From Leptobrachium leishanense (taxonomy: Eukaryota; Chordata; Amphibia; Anura; Megophryidae): DNA of 64,000 nucleotides. The notes beneath the pieces were generated by a model that saw nothing but the letters and a program-made list of their open reading frames with translations, made no database searches and was not told where the DNA came from. Positions 1-11,203 of the stretch are shown piece after piece. A program made the translations under genes and the position numbers. Numbering within the stretch: position 1 is the first letter of the stretch; the number at the start of each line of letters is the position of its first letter. The stretch lies in the NCBI GenBank assembly GCA_009667805.1, contig CM019066.1, positions 120,959,692 to 121,023,691 of the forward strand, given 5' to 3'.

Positions 1-63
1 GACAGGGCTACAACCTCGGCTGGCAGCCGCTCGAAGGGGGAAGACACCAGAGGAGCCTGGCAG

Positions 64-428
64 CGAGGGTGAGCTGGGGGCAATGTGAGCTGGGGCAATA
101 TGAGAGCTGGGGGCAATGTGTGCTTGGGGCATGTGAGAGCTGGGGGCAATGTAAGCTGGGGGCAATGTGAGCTGGGGCAATATGAGAGCTGGGGCAATGT
201 GTGCTGGGGCAATGGGAGCTGGGGGCAATATGAGAGCTGGGAGCAATGTGTGCTGGGGCAATGTGTGCTGGGGGAAATATGAGAGCTGGGGCAATGTGAA
301 CTGGGGCAATATGAGTGCTGGGGCAATGTGTGCTGGGGCAATGTGTGCTGGGGCAATGTGAGCTGGGGCAATATGAGAGCTGGGGGCAATGTGAGAGCTG
401 GGGGCAATGTGAGAGCTGGGGGCAATAT
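64..428. repeat. Minisatellite, GAGCTGGGGCAATAT-type units
   Basis: Roughly two dozen tandem units of 14-17 bases, variants of AGCTGGGGGCAATGTG, differ mainly in the number of G and in ATG, GTG or TAT after CAA. Long reading frames on both strands here are by-products of the repeat and not genes. The array ends in a short TATATATA run, which is the TA target of the adjoining Tc1 element. Confidence 0.9.
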
Positions 429-652
429 ATATATACAGTTGTGTTCAAAATTATTCAACCCCCACTGAAATTGAGTGTTTTGGCCAGTTTGACATTGATT
501 TTGATCATTCAGTCATCTTGCTTACAATTAAATCAAAGAGGCACGTGTAGGTCAGACAAATATAACATAACATTTATAATGAAATAACCACAAATGTCTT
601 TTCTGTGCTCACATCATTATCAGTTTTATTCAACCCCAAGTGACATTCAATC

Positions 653-1175
653 TTAGTACTTAGTACAACATCCTTTTACAGTTATAACAGCTTTTAAACG
701 TGACGCATAGCTTGACACAAGTGTCTTGCAGCGATCTACGGGTATCTTCGCCCATTCGTCATGGGCAAAAGCCTCCAGTTCAGTCACATTCTTAGGCTTG
801 CGCACTGCAACTGCTTTCTTTAAGTCCCACCAGAGGTTCTCAATCGGATTTAAGTCAGGTGACTGCGATGGCCACTCCAAAATGTTCCAGCCTTTAATCT
901 GCAACCATGCTCTAGTGGACCTGGAGGTATGCTTGGGATCATTGTCCTGTTGAAAGGTCCAGGTAGCGCACAGCAGTCGAAGTCAGCATCTTCTTTCTGC
1001 CACGACCAGGTAGCGTTTCAACAGTGCCCTTTGCCTTGAATTTGCGAATGATGCTTCCTATAGTCTCTCTTGGTATGTTTAACATCTTTGCAATCTTCTT
1101 ATAGCCATTGCCCTTCCTGTGAAGAGTAATCACCTCTTCTCTTGTCTTCCTGGACCATTCTCTTGACTTCACCAT
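653..1175 (-). pseudogene. Tc1 transposase remnant (element A)
   Basis: Minus-strand remnant of a Tc1 DD34E transposase. The N-terminal part (1175 down to about 960) starts MVKSREWSRK and carries the first helix-turn-helix (HRKGNGYKKIAKMLNIPR) and a GRGRKK basic stretch. It then jumps directly into the catalytic C-terminal half, with QQDNDPKHT (second acidic residue), [17 protein letters not shown] (third) and a normal terminus ending CCTKY. The region holding the second HTH and the first aspartate (W-DE) is missing, and the junction near 955-965 is out of frame. An internal deletion of very roughly 500-600 bases explains this, so the product is not functional. Confidence 0.9.
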
Positions 1176-1464
1176 GTTTGTAACCACACCAGTAAATGTC
1201 TAGAAGGAGCTGAGTATCACAGTCATTTTAAAGCTGCCTAATTGGTGCTTATTATGCTTTATTGCTGCTCCGTGACATCCACAGGTGTTTTCAATACCTG
1301 ATTGAAAACACTTGAATGAACCTCTGTTCTTCAGAGTGGTAGTCTTTAATGGGTTGAATAATTGTGTCAATGAAGAATTCACAAAAGAAACATTTACTAC
1401 TGTATTACAAAACCAATTGATGTAATTTTAGTTGCATATGGTTCTTTAACCCCTTAGGGACCTT

Positions 1465-1528
1465 GGACGTACCATGTACGTCATGGCCGCCGGTCTCTTT
1501 TAGACCCGCTGACGTACATGGTACGTCC
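1465..1528. repeat. Perfect 19-bp inverted repeat just inside the piggyBac left end
   Basis: Positions 1465-1483 (GGACGTACCATGTACGTCA) are the exact reverse complement of 1510-1528, separated by 26 bases. Each arm also contains a GTAC-rich palindrome. The location 15 bases from the terminus suits a subterminal transposase-binding site; that role is inference. Confidence 0.8.
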
Positions 1529-1540
1529 TGCGGTGTTTTG

Positions 1541-2050
1541 AGCGCTGGAAGCGATCGGATCGCTTCCAGCAGCTCAAACGCCATTGCAGGATGCCTGGGA
1601 GTCCAGGCATCCATGCAATGGCGGTTGCAAGTGCCGGGGCACCTTGTGATCGCTCCCCGGGAGCGATCAACATCCGGTTTTACCAGAGAGGTGCCCGGCA
1701 CTTCTAGAGAGCGCTGGAAGCGATCGGATCGCTTCCAGCAGCTCCAGGGCCATTGCACGCTGCCTGGGAGTCCAGGCATCCGTACAATGGCGGACAGAAG
1801 TGCCGGGGCACCTTGTGATCGCTCCCCAGGAGCGATCAACATCCGGTTTTACCGGAGAGGTGTCCGGCACTTCTAGAGAGCGCTGGAAGCGATCGGTATC
1901 GCTTCCAGCTGCTCTGTGTATATTGCAGGGATGCCTCGACATCGAGGCATCCCTGCAATATGCTTACCTGCCGCCGGTCCGCTCAGTGATCGCTCCCCCC
2001 GAGCGATTACTTCCGGTAGCGGCAGGAAGTACTGAGTGCCACGAGGTATC
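1541..2050. repeat. 169-bp tandem repeat with internal palindromes (piggyBac 5' region)
   Basis: Copies begin AGCGCTGGAAGCGATCGG at 1541, 1710 and 1879, a constant 169-base spacing; the third copy is more diverged. Each copy contains two hairpins: GGAAGCGATCGGATCGCTTCC and a longer one around CACTTG/CGGCACTT. Overlapping reading frames on both strands here are explained by the repeat symmetry. Confidence 0.88.
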
Positions 2051-2666
2051 GTGGCACGCAGTACAAAAAAGATCACATGAGTGATCAGGTGCTCTGCTGG
2101 GTGCCTCGAGGGATCAAGGCACCCAGCAGAGTAAAAAAAAGTGTAAAAAAGTGTAAAAATAAATATAAAAATGAATAAAAATGAATAAAATAAAATAAAT
2201 ATGACAGCCAAGATGGCACTGCCCTTCTAAGGGCAGGGTCATCTTGGGGCTGAGTGGGATGTTCCTAGCCTGCCTCATCAGAGAGGCAGGCTAGCAACAT
2301 CCAATCAGAAGTAAGAAAAAATCAAAATAAAATTTCTAATTTGTCAGGTCAGGTCAATATTTTGTAAATATTGGCTCTGACCTCTGTGATTCTCCCTCCC
2401 TCTCCTCACTTGTGTTTTGGTGAGCGAGAGAGAGAGATCAGATTTGACAGGTTAGAGATTTTAGGTAGATTGAGTGAGATTAGAAAAATTGAGGCAGATT
2501 TAGAGAGAATTTAGGGAGATTTAGAAGAATTGAGGCAGGTTTAGAGTGATTTAGAGAGATTTAGGTGTTTATTTGTATTTTCTTGTGAAACCCAACGGTT
2601 CTTCTAAGAACCAATAATCCGCTTATATATATAATAATTATAAAATTTTATAATCTATTATATATA

Positions 2667-4380
2667 ATGTCTGAGAGGGTGTACAGCGCCGAGGAGGCAT
2701 ATGCCATCCTGGCGTCAGAATCTGAGGCATCTGCGTCAGACTCAGACCCTGATTTCGACCCCGCTAACTGCTCAGAGACGTCGCTAGATACATCATCTAC
2801 GCTGGCTGATGTATCTAGTGATGTTTCTGATGCAGATCCTGGGTCACCACCTGCCAGCAGGAGATGCACAGCTCCAGCTGAGGAGTGGGTAGTGCCTCAT
2901 CGCCAGAGGGCAGATATCCCTCCTTTCACAGCAAATCCTGGCATCAATATTGATGTTGCAGGATTTACCGCCACACAGTTTTTGCAGGTGTTTATGGGGG
3001 ATGATTTGTTGGGCCACATCGTGGCCCAATCAAATCTGTATGCCCATCAGCATTGTGCTGCGAAGCCAGACTCCTACTTGGCAAGGCAGCAATGGACCCC
3101 TCTAGATGTGCCAGAATTTCTGAAATTCTGGGCACTTACTATGCTGATGGGCATCATAAAGAAGCCCTCAATTCGCTCCTACTGGAGCAGTAGCCCCATC
3201 TGCTCTACCCCCATTTACCCCAATCAATGTCACGTAGAACGTATGAAAACATTTTGCGTTTCATGCACTTCAGTGACAACAGCCTGTGCCCTCCTAGAGA
3301 GCATCCCCAGTTTGACAGGCTGTATAAAATCCGCCCCCTGATTACCCACTTCGCCGCCAGGTTTGCAGAGGCTTATACACCTGGAAGGAATATCTGCGTG
3401 GATGAATCCCTAATGAAATACAAGGGAAGGCTGGGATTCAAGCAGTATATTCCTTCCAAACGCTCCAGGTATGGAGTGAAGGTGTATAAGCTCTGTGACA
3501 GCGAGAGTGGGTATACTCAGGCCTTCCGGGTGTACGAGGGAAAGGATAGTAGCCTTGACCCTCCAGGTTGCCCAGAACACATGGGAACCAGTGGCAAGAA
3601 TGTGTGGAACCTACTTTTTCCCCTGATGAACAAAGGGTACACTTGTATCTTGATAATTTTTATACGAGTGTCCCTTTGTTCAAGCTGCTGTATTGTTTTG
3701 ATACAGCAGCATGCGGCACTGTTCTCAAGAACCGCGTAGGTTTCCCAGCACAGCTTGTCCGCACCCGGCTAAAAAGGGGGGAGACCTCAGCTCTGCGCCA
3801 AGAGGAGCTGTTGGCGATCAAGTACAGAGACAAGAAGGATGTATACATTCTATCCACCATCCACACTGAGAGGTCTGTGGAGGTCTCTGTACGTGGCAGA
3901 GCTGAGCGCATCAGGAAGCCAGTGTGCATCAAAGACTATAACCGGCATATGGGTGGGGTTGATCTGACAGATCAGCTGCTCCAGCCCTACCAGATTATGC
4001 GGAAGTCAAGGGCCTGGTACAAAAAGGTTGCAATTTACCTGATGCAAATTGCAACCCACAATGCCTTTTTGCTCTGCAAAAAGGCAAACCCTGGAGTGAC
4101 GCTGTCCTTTTTACAGTTTCAGCTCCAGGTCATTTCGGGGTTTTTGTAGCAGGATGCACCTGCTCCCCGGGCGGTGATGGGGGACAGAGTTGGGGCTACA
4201 CATTTTATTTATAAAATCCCCCCTACTGAGGGCAAACAGAAACCCCAAAAAAGATGCAGGGTGTGTTTCAAGAGGGGGCAGAGGAGAGACACAATCTTTT
4301 ACTGCCCATAATGCCCTGGACAACCCGGTCTGTGTCTTGGGGACTGTTTCAAGCTATATCACACTGTGCGTGATCTGTGA
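2667..4380 (+). pseudogene. piggyBac transposase, two frameshifts and two stops
   Basis: Three overlapping frames together span a piggyBac transposase of about 570 residues, the family's usual length. The start at 2667 (MSERVYSAEEAYA) leads an acidic N-terminus. Frame changes occur near 3222-3230 and near 3640. The catalytic aspartates are visible in context: NICVDESL, HLYLDNFYTS and RHMGGVDLTDQ. After a TAG at 4147-4149 the same frame continues into the C-terminal cysteine-rich zinc domain (CRVCFKRG, FYCP, CPGQPGLC, HTV), broken by a TAA at 4309-4311 and ending at 4378-4380. It resembles Uribo-type transposases known from Xenopus. The copy cannot make an active enzyme. Confidence 0.92.
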
Positions 4381-4507
4381 TTTTTTTTTTCCTTTCTATT
4401 TTTTCTCACAATCCAGTTAGTTAGTTCAGTTTATTTTTTTTTTCTTTTACTGCACCAGACTTATACATTTTATTCGTACATTTTTATGTTCTACAATTGG
4501 TGCTGTA

Positions 4508-6100
4508 TTTTGCCAAAATCTTTGCACACCTATGCATGGGGGGCATGGGTGTACTCAGGAGACCTTGCAGAAAACAACCTGGAGAGTTTTCATGCAGTAA
4601 CAAACAACAGTGTCTCCTAAATCACAGTCCAAATCTAATGTGGGCGTAAAAATCTGAAAATTCAAAAATTACCGCCACACACCTTCTCAAATGTTTTGGG
4701 CTAAAACCGTTGCATCCATGGCATCAAAGCACTCCATATGCAATACCTTGGGGTGTCAACATAACAAATAAACAATTTTCTGGCAATAATTCAAACTGGG
4801 GTATGCGGTAGACCCAAAACCAAAGATAGGCCTAGCTGAAGAAATAATCTCAATTTCAACTCCAATGACAAAGTCATAAAAATTGTATTTGAACCTTCCC
4901 AAAATCCTGGCAAACCTATGCATGGGGGGCATGGGTGTACTCAGGAGACCTTGCAGAAAACAACCTGGAGAGTTTTCATGCAGTAACAAACAACAGTGTC
5001 TCCTAAATCACAGTCCAAATCTAATGTGGGCGTAAAAATCTGAAAATTGAAAAATTACTGCCACACACCTTCTCAAATGTTTTGGGCTAAAACCGTTGCA
5101 TCCATGGCATCAAAGCACTCCATATGCAATACCCTGGGGTGTCAACATAACAAATATAATCAATTTTCTGGCAATAATTCAAACTGGGGTATGCGGTAGA
5201 CCCAAAACCAAAGATAGGCCTAGCTGAAGAAATAATCTCAATTTCAACTCCAATGACAAAGTCATAAAAAATTGTATTTGAACCTTCCCAAAATCCTGGC
5301 AAACCTATGCATGGGGGGCATGGGTGTACTCAGGAGACCTTGCAGAAAACAACCTGGAGAGTTTTCATGCAGTAACAAACAACAGTGTCTCCTAAATCAC
5401 AGTCCAAAACTGATGTGGGTGTGAAAATGAAAAATGACCACCAAACAGTATCCAATTTGTTTGGAGCAAACGGTTGCATCCATGGCAAAAAAACACTCCA
5501 TTTACAATACTTTGGGGTGTTAGCTTACCAAATATATGCACGTTCATAAAATTGGGGTATGTAAAAAGGCCCCTAAAAAGAAGATAAGCAAAGAAGATAC
5601 TGTATGTCAAATTAGAAAATTGACAAGCACATGTCAAAAGATTGGCGTAGCACCCCAAAAACAACAGAACAAATCTATATATGGGTGGTATCAATTTACT
5701 CAGAAGATGTTGCTGAACATATTTTGGGGTGACAATTCATGCCTAAAGTACAATGTGTGTGAAAAAAATTACACAAAAAGTGACTACCTGAAAGTTTGAC
5801 ATAGAGCTAGTGCATGGAAAGTGTTAAAATACAACTCTTTGAAGCACCCGAGGGTGTGCCCTTTCTAAAAATATATGGTTTGATGGGGGTAAATTACTTT
5901 GGCCGGCTTCAAAAATGTCCCAAATAGGACATGGGTGCATGATGACGAAATGTGAAAATTCCAAGTTGGAAAACTGAAATGCGCACCCCCCCAAATAAGG
6001 CCTATTAGCCCCCAAATGACCCGACATACCTATACATGGGTGGTATCAATTTACTCAGAAGATGTTGCTGAACATATTTTGGGGTGTTTTTTGGCAGTAA
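4508..6100. repeat. About 388-bp tandem repeat array in the piggyBac 3' region
   Basis: The motif TATGCATGGGGGGCATGGGT recurs at 4531, 4917 and 5306, spacings of 386 and 389 bases, and the intervening sequence is nearly identical between the first two copies. Degenerate copies continue: the segment ATGGGTGGTATCAATTTACT followed by CAGAAGATGTTGC occurs near 5679 and 6039. Everything between the transposase gene and the right terminus up to about 6.1 kb is therefore repeat-derived; 6100-6775 is AT-rich and non-coding. Confidence 0.88.
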
Positions 6101-6925
6101 ACCTTAAAGTTCACAGTACATGTATTCTTAAATTGCGTTCAAAAAAAAAAAAATCACCAAAACTTTTTTTTTTCTCAAACTTTGGCATAGATTTGTGGTA
6201 AAATGGTTTACATGGAAAGAGTCAAAATACCCCAAGTTTAATACCTTGATTTGTGTACTTTAATAAAATATGTATATGTGGAGGGTTATTCAGGAATTAG
6301 TGACAGATAACAGTGTTACAATGTCACTAGCACTAGTTTTGAAAATAAACTCTTTGGAAATGGCAAAGTGCTACTTGCATTTATTGTTGCATAAAATAAA
6401 GAAAAAAGCGAGGAATATGTAAACATTGGGTATTGCTAAACTCAGAACTAAATTTAGAAACTACTAAGGAATTAAATTTTTTTGACGGTTGTTGATACAT
6501 AAGAAATTTTGGGGGTCAAAGTTCGAAAAAGTGGTGTTTTTTCAATTTTTTTGTCATATTTCACAATGTTTTTTATAGTAAATTATATGAAATGATGAAC
6601 AAAATGGTATCTTTATAAAGTCCATTTAATGAGGAGAAAAACAGTGTAAAATATGTGTAGGTTGCATAAACGAGTAAGAGGAAAATTTGTCCTAAACACT
6701 AACAGCGCAGAAACGTAAAAACAGCAGCGGTCACTAAAGGACGGATTTGTGTAAAACCGCCCGGTCACTAAGGGGTTAAAAAGTCCTTGTAGGATTTCAT
6801 TCTGAATACAATTACAAATGTACACTAAATTCCCTAAAACCCTTTACAGCATTGGGGGTTGAATAATTTTGAACACAACTGTATATATATGAGGTCTGTT
6901 CCTATTGAAAAGCGGTCACATGACT

Positions 6926-7130
6926 TTAACCACTTGGCTGCTATGGAGGCGCTCAGCGCGTCCAGGCAAGTGGTTCTCCTGTGCTACGGACGCACTCAGC
7001 GCGTCCGAGCACAGGAGGCAGCAATCCGCCGGATTCCAGCGGATTGCTGCGCCCCCCCGGTGCGGGCTGACATTTTTGATGTCAGCCCGTCAAACCGGGA
7101 CCCCGGCGGGGACATTAGATGTCATCGCGG
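6926..7130 (+). mobile_element. Possible piggyBac-like left-end fragment
   Basis: A TTAA at 6926-6929 is followed by CCACTTGGCTGCTATGG and then by GC-rich palindromes (two GCGCTCAGCGCGTCC-like units and an AATCCGCCGGATTCCAGCGG block). This layout, TTAA, short terminus, strong hairpins, is like the left end of the 1450-6775 element, but no matching right end is seen. Confidence 0.45.
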
Positions 7131-7190
7131 TGACGCTGGACCCCAGATGTTTCTGTACTACAACTCCCATGATTTCCTGACCATCTACTG

Positions 7191-7699
7191 CAGTGGTTCC
7201 CAACCGCAGTCCTCAAGTACCCCAACAGGCTAGGTTTTAGGCTGGGTTAAGACAAAACGCACTTTTCACGTCCGTCTGACCGCACTGTTTGCTGTCCGTT
7301 GTGGCTTTTCAAAGGCAATAGAGAACAACACACGAAGCACGTGTGCAATTTTTCACGCGCGTGCAGCGCATGTTGCAACAGACGCCAAAATGGCATCAAC
7401 GTGAAAAAGCTACACGGACGTAGAGAAACCCCTGCATACAGCTTTTTTTTTCTTTTTCTCAACATCAGTCAAAACTAACTGATACAATGTAACCACAATC
7501 TCATCCGTTACAAAGTGCATCCGTTACTGTGCCCAATCAGTGCGCTCACCTAACCTCAGTCTTAAGGATCACCTTGGGGGAAATGCAGACTGAATCCTGC
7601 AATCACTGAGCAGCAAATCATATCACTTGTGCTGTGCTTCACATATCTGGAAAACCTGACCTGTTGGGGGTTCGTGAGTACTGCGGTTGGGAACCATTG
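7191..7699. mobile_element. hAT-type MITE, split by another MITE
   Basis: The ends are CAGTGGTTCCCAACCGC and its near complement GCGGTTGGGAACCATTG. An 8-bp target duplication ATCTACTG (7183-7190 and 7700-7707) is the hAT signature. Internal sequence such as AACAGGCTAGGTTTTA and GACTGAATCCTGCAATCACT recurs in related copies at 45690, 58378 and 58991. It has no coding capacity. Confidence 0.9.
7240..7561. mobile_element. Harbinger-like MITE nested in the hAT MITE
   Basis: The hAT MITE sequence GGTTTTAAGGAT, intact in the copy at 58991, is interrupted here with TTA duplicated on both sides (7237-7239 and 7562-7564). The insert has imperfect inverted ends (GGCTGGGTTAAGAC / reverse of GGTTAGGTGAGCGCAC). 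A 3-bp TTA duplication suits PIF/Harbinger. Confidence 0.7.
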
Positions 7700-7707
7700 A
7701 TCTACTG

Positions 7708-8908
7708 CATTGAAAAAAATCTGGCAATTGTAGATATTAACATCTGGTGGGCTGTGAGTTTGACAACCCTTTTCTAGACTGAAGAGTGTCGCGTGAGATT
7801 GCATTTACAGCATAGGAGAGATGGTGAGTACATTTTTCACTCCAAGGTAATATTGGGGGAGGACCAAGAGGGGTATTTGGAGGGTTAAAAAATATTCTTT
7901 AAAATCAAAGGACCATTCTCCTTTGACTTAAGGTTGAGAGGATCTTAGCACATGGATGCATTTTTATAAACAAAAAATGAAAATGCAATCCTGCAACATC
8001 TAGAATTTATATACGGCAAGCAGGAAATCAAAGGGCTTAATTCACGGATAGGCTCCTAGAAGTGTAATTGCCAATTGTACTTGTCAGCATTGGCCAATCA
8101 CATAGAGAAAACCAGCTAATGATCCTCCCTATTCCCATATGATTTGCTGAGCCAACGCTTACAAGTACAATTTGGCGATTACAGCCCTTTGTGAATGGTA
8201 CCTTTTAGAGTAATCTCAGACGAACTGCCTAGATAAGATAATGGTTTTCCATCCATCCTGCTGTACATAAATTATACATAATGCAGGGCAGATACTTCCC
8301 TTTGTGCATAAAATAGTAACATGTGCACAGAAAAAAAAAGGCTGATCTGGAAATCCAAACTGTGTACGTGAAAAAAGGGACAGTAAATAATTCTAAATTA
8401 TAGTTATAAATCGTGCAGGACATATCTGGTTTTGTTGCTTGGAGCATCCCTTTTAATCTTTTTTTATTATTGATGTCTATACAAAACACTTCCTGCTGAT
8501 TACTGGCTCAGTGTGGGTTATAATAACAACTAAGGAAAAGAAATTTAGGAGGTTATTAGAAAGTTTCCAGTGTTTCAAAAATTAGCAACAAATACTGGCA
8601 TTTCACAAACGGGAAATAAAAACAGCTTAGCTGTGAAGCTTCTACTGCTGTTTAAATTCCCCTTTTACGAAACACTGTCATTTGTCGCTGGAGCAACAAC
8701 GGCGATTTCAGCTGGTATTTGCAACTTCAGCAAGCACAGGCACTCTTTGAAAAAACTCCCTTAGTGGCTAATAAACATCTAAGCCCTTCTTCATCCTGTT
8801 GCAGAATGAAATGGATAGATAAGCATTGTAAATGATAAAATGTAAGATGGGGAACGGGTCCTCTTTGTGCATATCTCCTTCCCTCCAAAGATGGAGCATA
8901 TCAAACCG
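7708..8908. other. No gene or element recognised
   Basis: AT-rich unique-looking sequence. Only short chance reading frames occur, with no codon structure, splice context or repeat ends that I can support. Confidence 0.6.
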
Positions 8909-9950
8909 TGTATATGTTCTGGTTAAAGTCCAAAGTGCGGTTAATTTTAGGATTACCCAGGTAATCCTAACATTACCTAGGCGTCATTAGCAAAAGTCCG
9001 AAGTGAAATGAAATTTCGGACTTCATCCGGGTAATCTGCAAAGTATCCAGAGGGCTCTGGGTACTCCTGTTTTCTGCTGTGTTTTACCCAGGTAAAACGC
9101 ACATTACCCTAGTGTTGCTGGATAAAGTGTGATGTGCAATGAAACTTCAGACTTTATCCGGGTAATCTGCAAAGTATCCAAACGCCTCTGGGTACTCGGC
9201 TTTTCTTGGGTTTTCAACAGATTACAGTTGACTGAATTCAAAGGATTACCCGGGTAAAGCTGCAAACTGTTATCTGACTGATAACAAAATTGTGTTTTAT
9301 GTTATTTTTAACCAAATTGAATCCACAGTCACACACCACACTAAATAACCGTCATGTAACTCTCTGTGTTAATTGTCTGAAAATTAATTTATGAAGATAA
9401 AGATATTATATAAAGAGTAACCTAATGGTTATTATGTTTTATAAATGATATATAAGCACATATGCCACATAATAAAGATCATGTAACTCTTTCACATTCA
9501 TATAAGAAACATATCCTGTTACTCTGTATATTCATTATATCTGCAATACATTTCAATGTTTGTCTTTTCCGTTTTCGTTGATAATATCCTTAGATAATAG
9601 CAAAATTCACTTTTACCCAAGGTTGGTTGGATGCTCTACAGATTACTCAAGTGAAGCTGTGGATAGTCCTCAGATTACCAGGGTAAAGCTACAGACTTTT
9701 ATCTGAACGATAACAAAATTTGGTTTTAACCACGAGGGGTTGGATAATCTGCAGATCATCCGGGTAAAGTGCGAATTTTTCAGCTCTTCCAGACTGTTAC
9801 CCAAGGGTGGTTGGTTAGTCCTAAGATTACCCGGGTAAAGTCCGAATTTTTCATTTTTTGCAGCTTTACCCAGCGTTTTTGGGTAATGTCAGGATTACCC
9901 GGGTAATCTTAAAATTAACCGCACTTCGGGTTTCAACCGTAACATATACA
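8909..9950. mobile_element. 1.04-kb non-coding element rich in ACCCGGGT palindromes
   Basis: Ends are long imperfect inverted repeats: from 8909 TGTATATGTT, then GGTT, then AAGTGCGGTTAATTTTA, matched in reverse complement up to 9950. Between them at least nine copies of a (GG)ATTACCCGGGTAAT(CC)-like palindrome occur in both perfect and altered forms (for example 8953, 9025, 9083, 9157, 9243, 9674, 9757, 9822 and 9893). Two of these are followed by a shared block with GATAACAAAAT. No reading frame of note. A clear target duplication was not found, so the superfamily is open. Confidence 0.75.
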
Positions 9951-10277
9951 TTATACTGAGCATACAGAATACGTGTACTTTGACTTACCTGGTTTTGCTG
10001 ATTACTCACCAGAATTTAGAACCAATTTGCCATAATAGTCTTTATAATGTTCTCCTTCTGGACCGAGAAAGATTTTTTTTCTCTTTCCTAATCAAATTCA
10101 TTCAACAATATGGAACCTTGTTGGTTTTGGCTCCTGGCTGTTTAATAACCATTCAAGTGCATCCTAAGGAGAATACAAGAATAATGTAGGCTTGTGAGAC
10201 CTCAACTTGATATCACACTTTGAGTACAACGGGATCACATAAATGTGTCTCGGAGCTTCAGTTCAAATCACTAACAA

Positions 10278-10447
10278 GTCTATTCACTAAAGGTGAAACT
10301 CAGGAGAATTGGCAGAAGTGAAAATATGTCATAATAGCCAAACCAGAAAAACTCTCCCATTTATCTTACTTTCCAAATAGGCTATTTGGTTTAGATTGTT
10401 CTCTTCTCCTGCCAATTCTCCTGCGTTTCACCATTTAGTGAATAGAC
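10278..10447. mobile_element. 170-bp foldback MITE
   Basis: The left arm (GTCTATTCACTAAAGGTGAAAC then CAGGAGAATTGGCAG) pairs with the right arm (CTGCCAATTCTCCTG then GTTTCACCATTTAGTGAATAGAC). The inner part pairs too (AATAGCCAAACCAGA / TTTGGTTTAGATT), so nearly the whole unit folds into one hairpin. Confidence 0.85.
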
Positions 10448-10505
10448 CTGTATGATTTTGTTTTCTCTTCAAATTGCCCTTCCGTCCCCCTCCGATTAAT
10501 TCTAT

Positions 10506-11203
10506 AGGAGTTATTCAGTAAGAGCCAAACATGCCACAGAATTGTACCGAACGATGAATTTCACCATACGGTGCCATTTCCTGGCAGTTCGTCTATTCAC
10601 CAAATACTGACGAATGGACAAGAGAAATAAGGTGCAGATCAGCAATCTTCGGCAGCAGGGAAATTATCCCAAAGAGAAGTAATGGTTAATCTACTCAGAG
10701 AACGCCGAACTGCCCCGACGTGTCATTGAAATGCCCTGATTTTCAGTGATTCAGTTCGCCAGGTTTAAACAGGCGAATCCCATTGGATACAATGTAAAAC
10801 AATATCTTTTTTATTTTGTTTTTTATTGAAACTGTTTATTCTTTTCATTTTCAGCAAAAAGCCTTTCTTAGAACACCTTTTCATGTGTTTTGTAATTTTA
10901 AAACAAAATTTTTGTTTCCCAATTTTTTTAAAACGCGTTTTTCTTTTAATTATGTAACAGACGTTTTTATTATTTTTTTAAAGGACCTTTTTATTATTTA
11001 CACCCATTTTAATGCACTTTTATTGGTTTAAACACCTATTTTTCTGCAGCTTAGCAATCTTAAAAACTCCATGTTTCAGTGCACTTTGCTGACCCTGCAT
11101 TCAATAGTGAATTCACCGCAGGGTCGGCGAAATGGATTCGCTGAAGTGTGCCGATAGAAGAACTAGAAAGCACTGAAGTTTCGTTGCTTTCTGAATTATC
11201 CCT
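10506..11203. mobile_element. Diverged copy of the AGGGTTATTC element family
   Basis: Ends AGGAGTTATTCAG and GAATTATCCCT with TAT on both sides (10503-10505 and 11204-11206). The interior (CCGAACTGCCC, CCGCAGGGTCGGCGAAATG, a T-rich middle with TTTATTATTTTTTTAA) parallels the elements at 22105 and 52101. No coding capacity. Confidence 0.65.

Larger units (their letters stand above)
1450..6775 (+). mobile_element. piggyBac-superfamily transposon, 5.3 kb
   Basis: The element is bounded by TTAA on both sides (1446-1449 and 6776-6779). Its ends are imperfect inverted repeats, CCCCTTAGGGACC on the left and GGTCACTAAGGGG on the right. TTAA duplication with CCC-type ends and a DDE_Tnp_1_7 transposase inside identify piggyBac. 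It is about twice the length of typical 2.4-2.8 kb elements because long tandem repeats flank the gene on both sides. It inserted into the leader side of Tc1 element A, so it is younger than that copy. Confidence 0.93.
436..6881 (-). mobile_element. Tc1/mariner element A, internally deleted and split by piggyBac
   Basis: The two ends are near-perfect inverted repeats starting CAGTTGTGTTCAAAATTATT, each flanked by TA (434-435 and 6882-6883), as expected for Tc1/mariner. The transposase runs on the minus strand. Removing the piggyBac insertion (1450-6775 plus one TTAA) leaves about 1.12 kb, shorter than the usual 1.5-1.6 kb because the middle of the transposase is deleted. It is a non-autonomous fossil. 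The right end beyond the piggyBac (6780-6881) carries only non-coding sequence and the terminal repeat. Confidence 0.92.

Noticed and set aside
8..587. Several long reading frames over the minisatellite on both strands
   Set aside because: They translate the repeat unit in different frames (Cys-Pro-Ser or Gly-Asn-Met patterns) and have no gene context.
1405..2211. Frames of 90-145 codons on both strands in the piggyBac left region
   Set aside because: They arise from the 169-bp GC-rich tandem repeat and its palindromes; no domain or codon bias.
4531..5410. A possible CRISPR-like or regulatory repeat array
   Set aside because: Units are about 388 bp, contiguous, without spacers, and lie inside a transposon.
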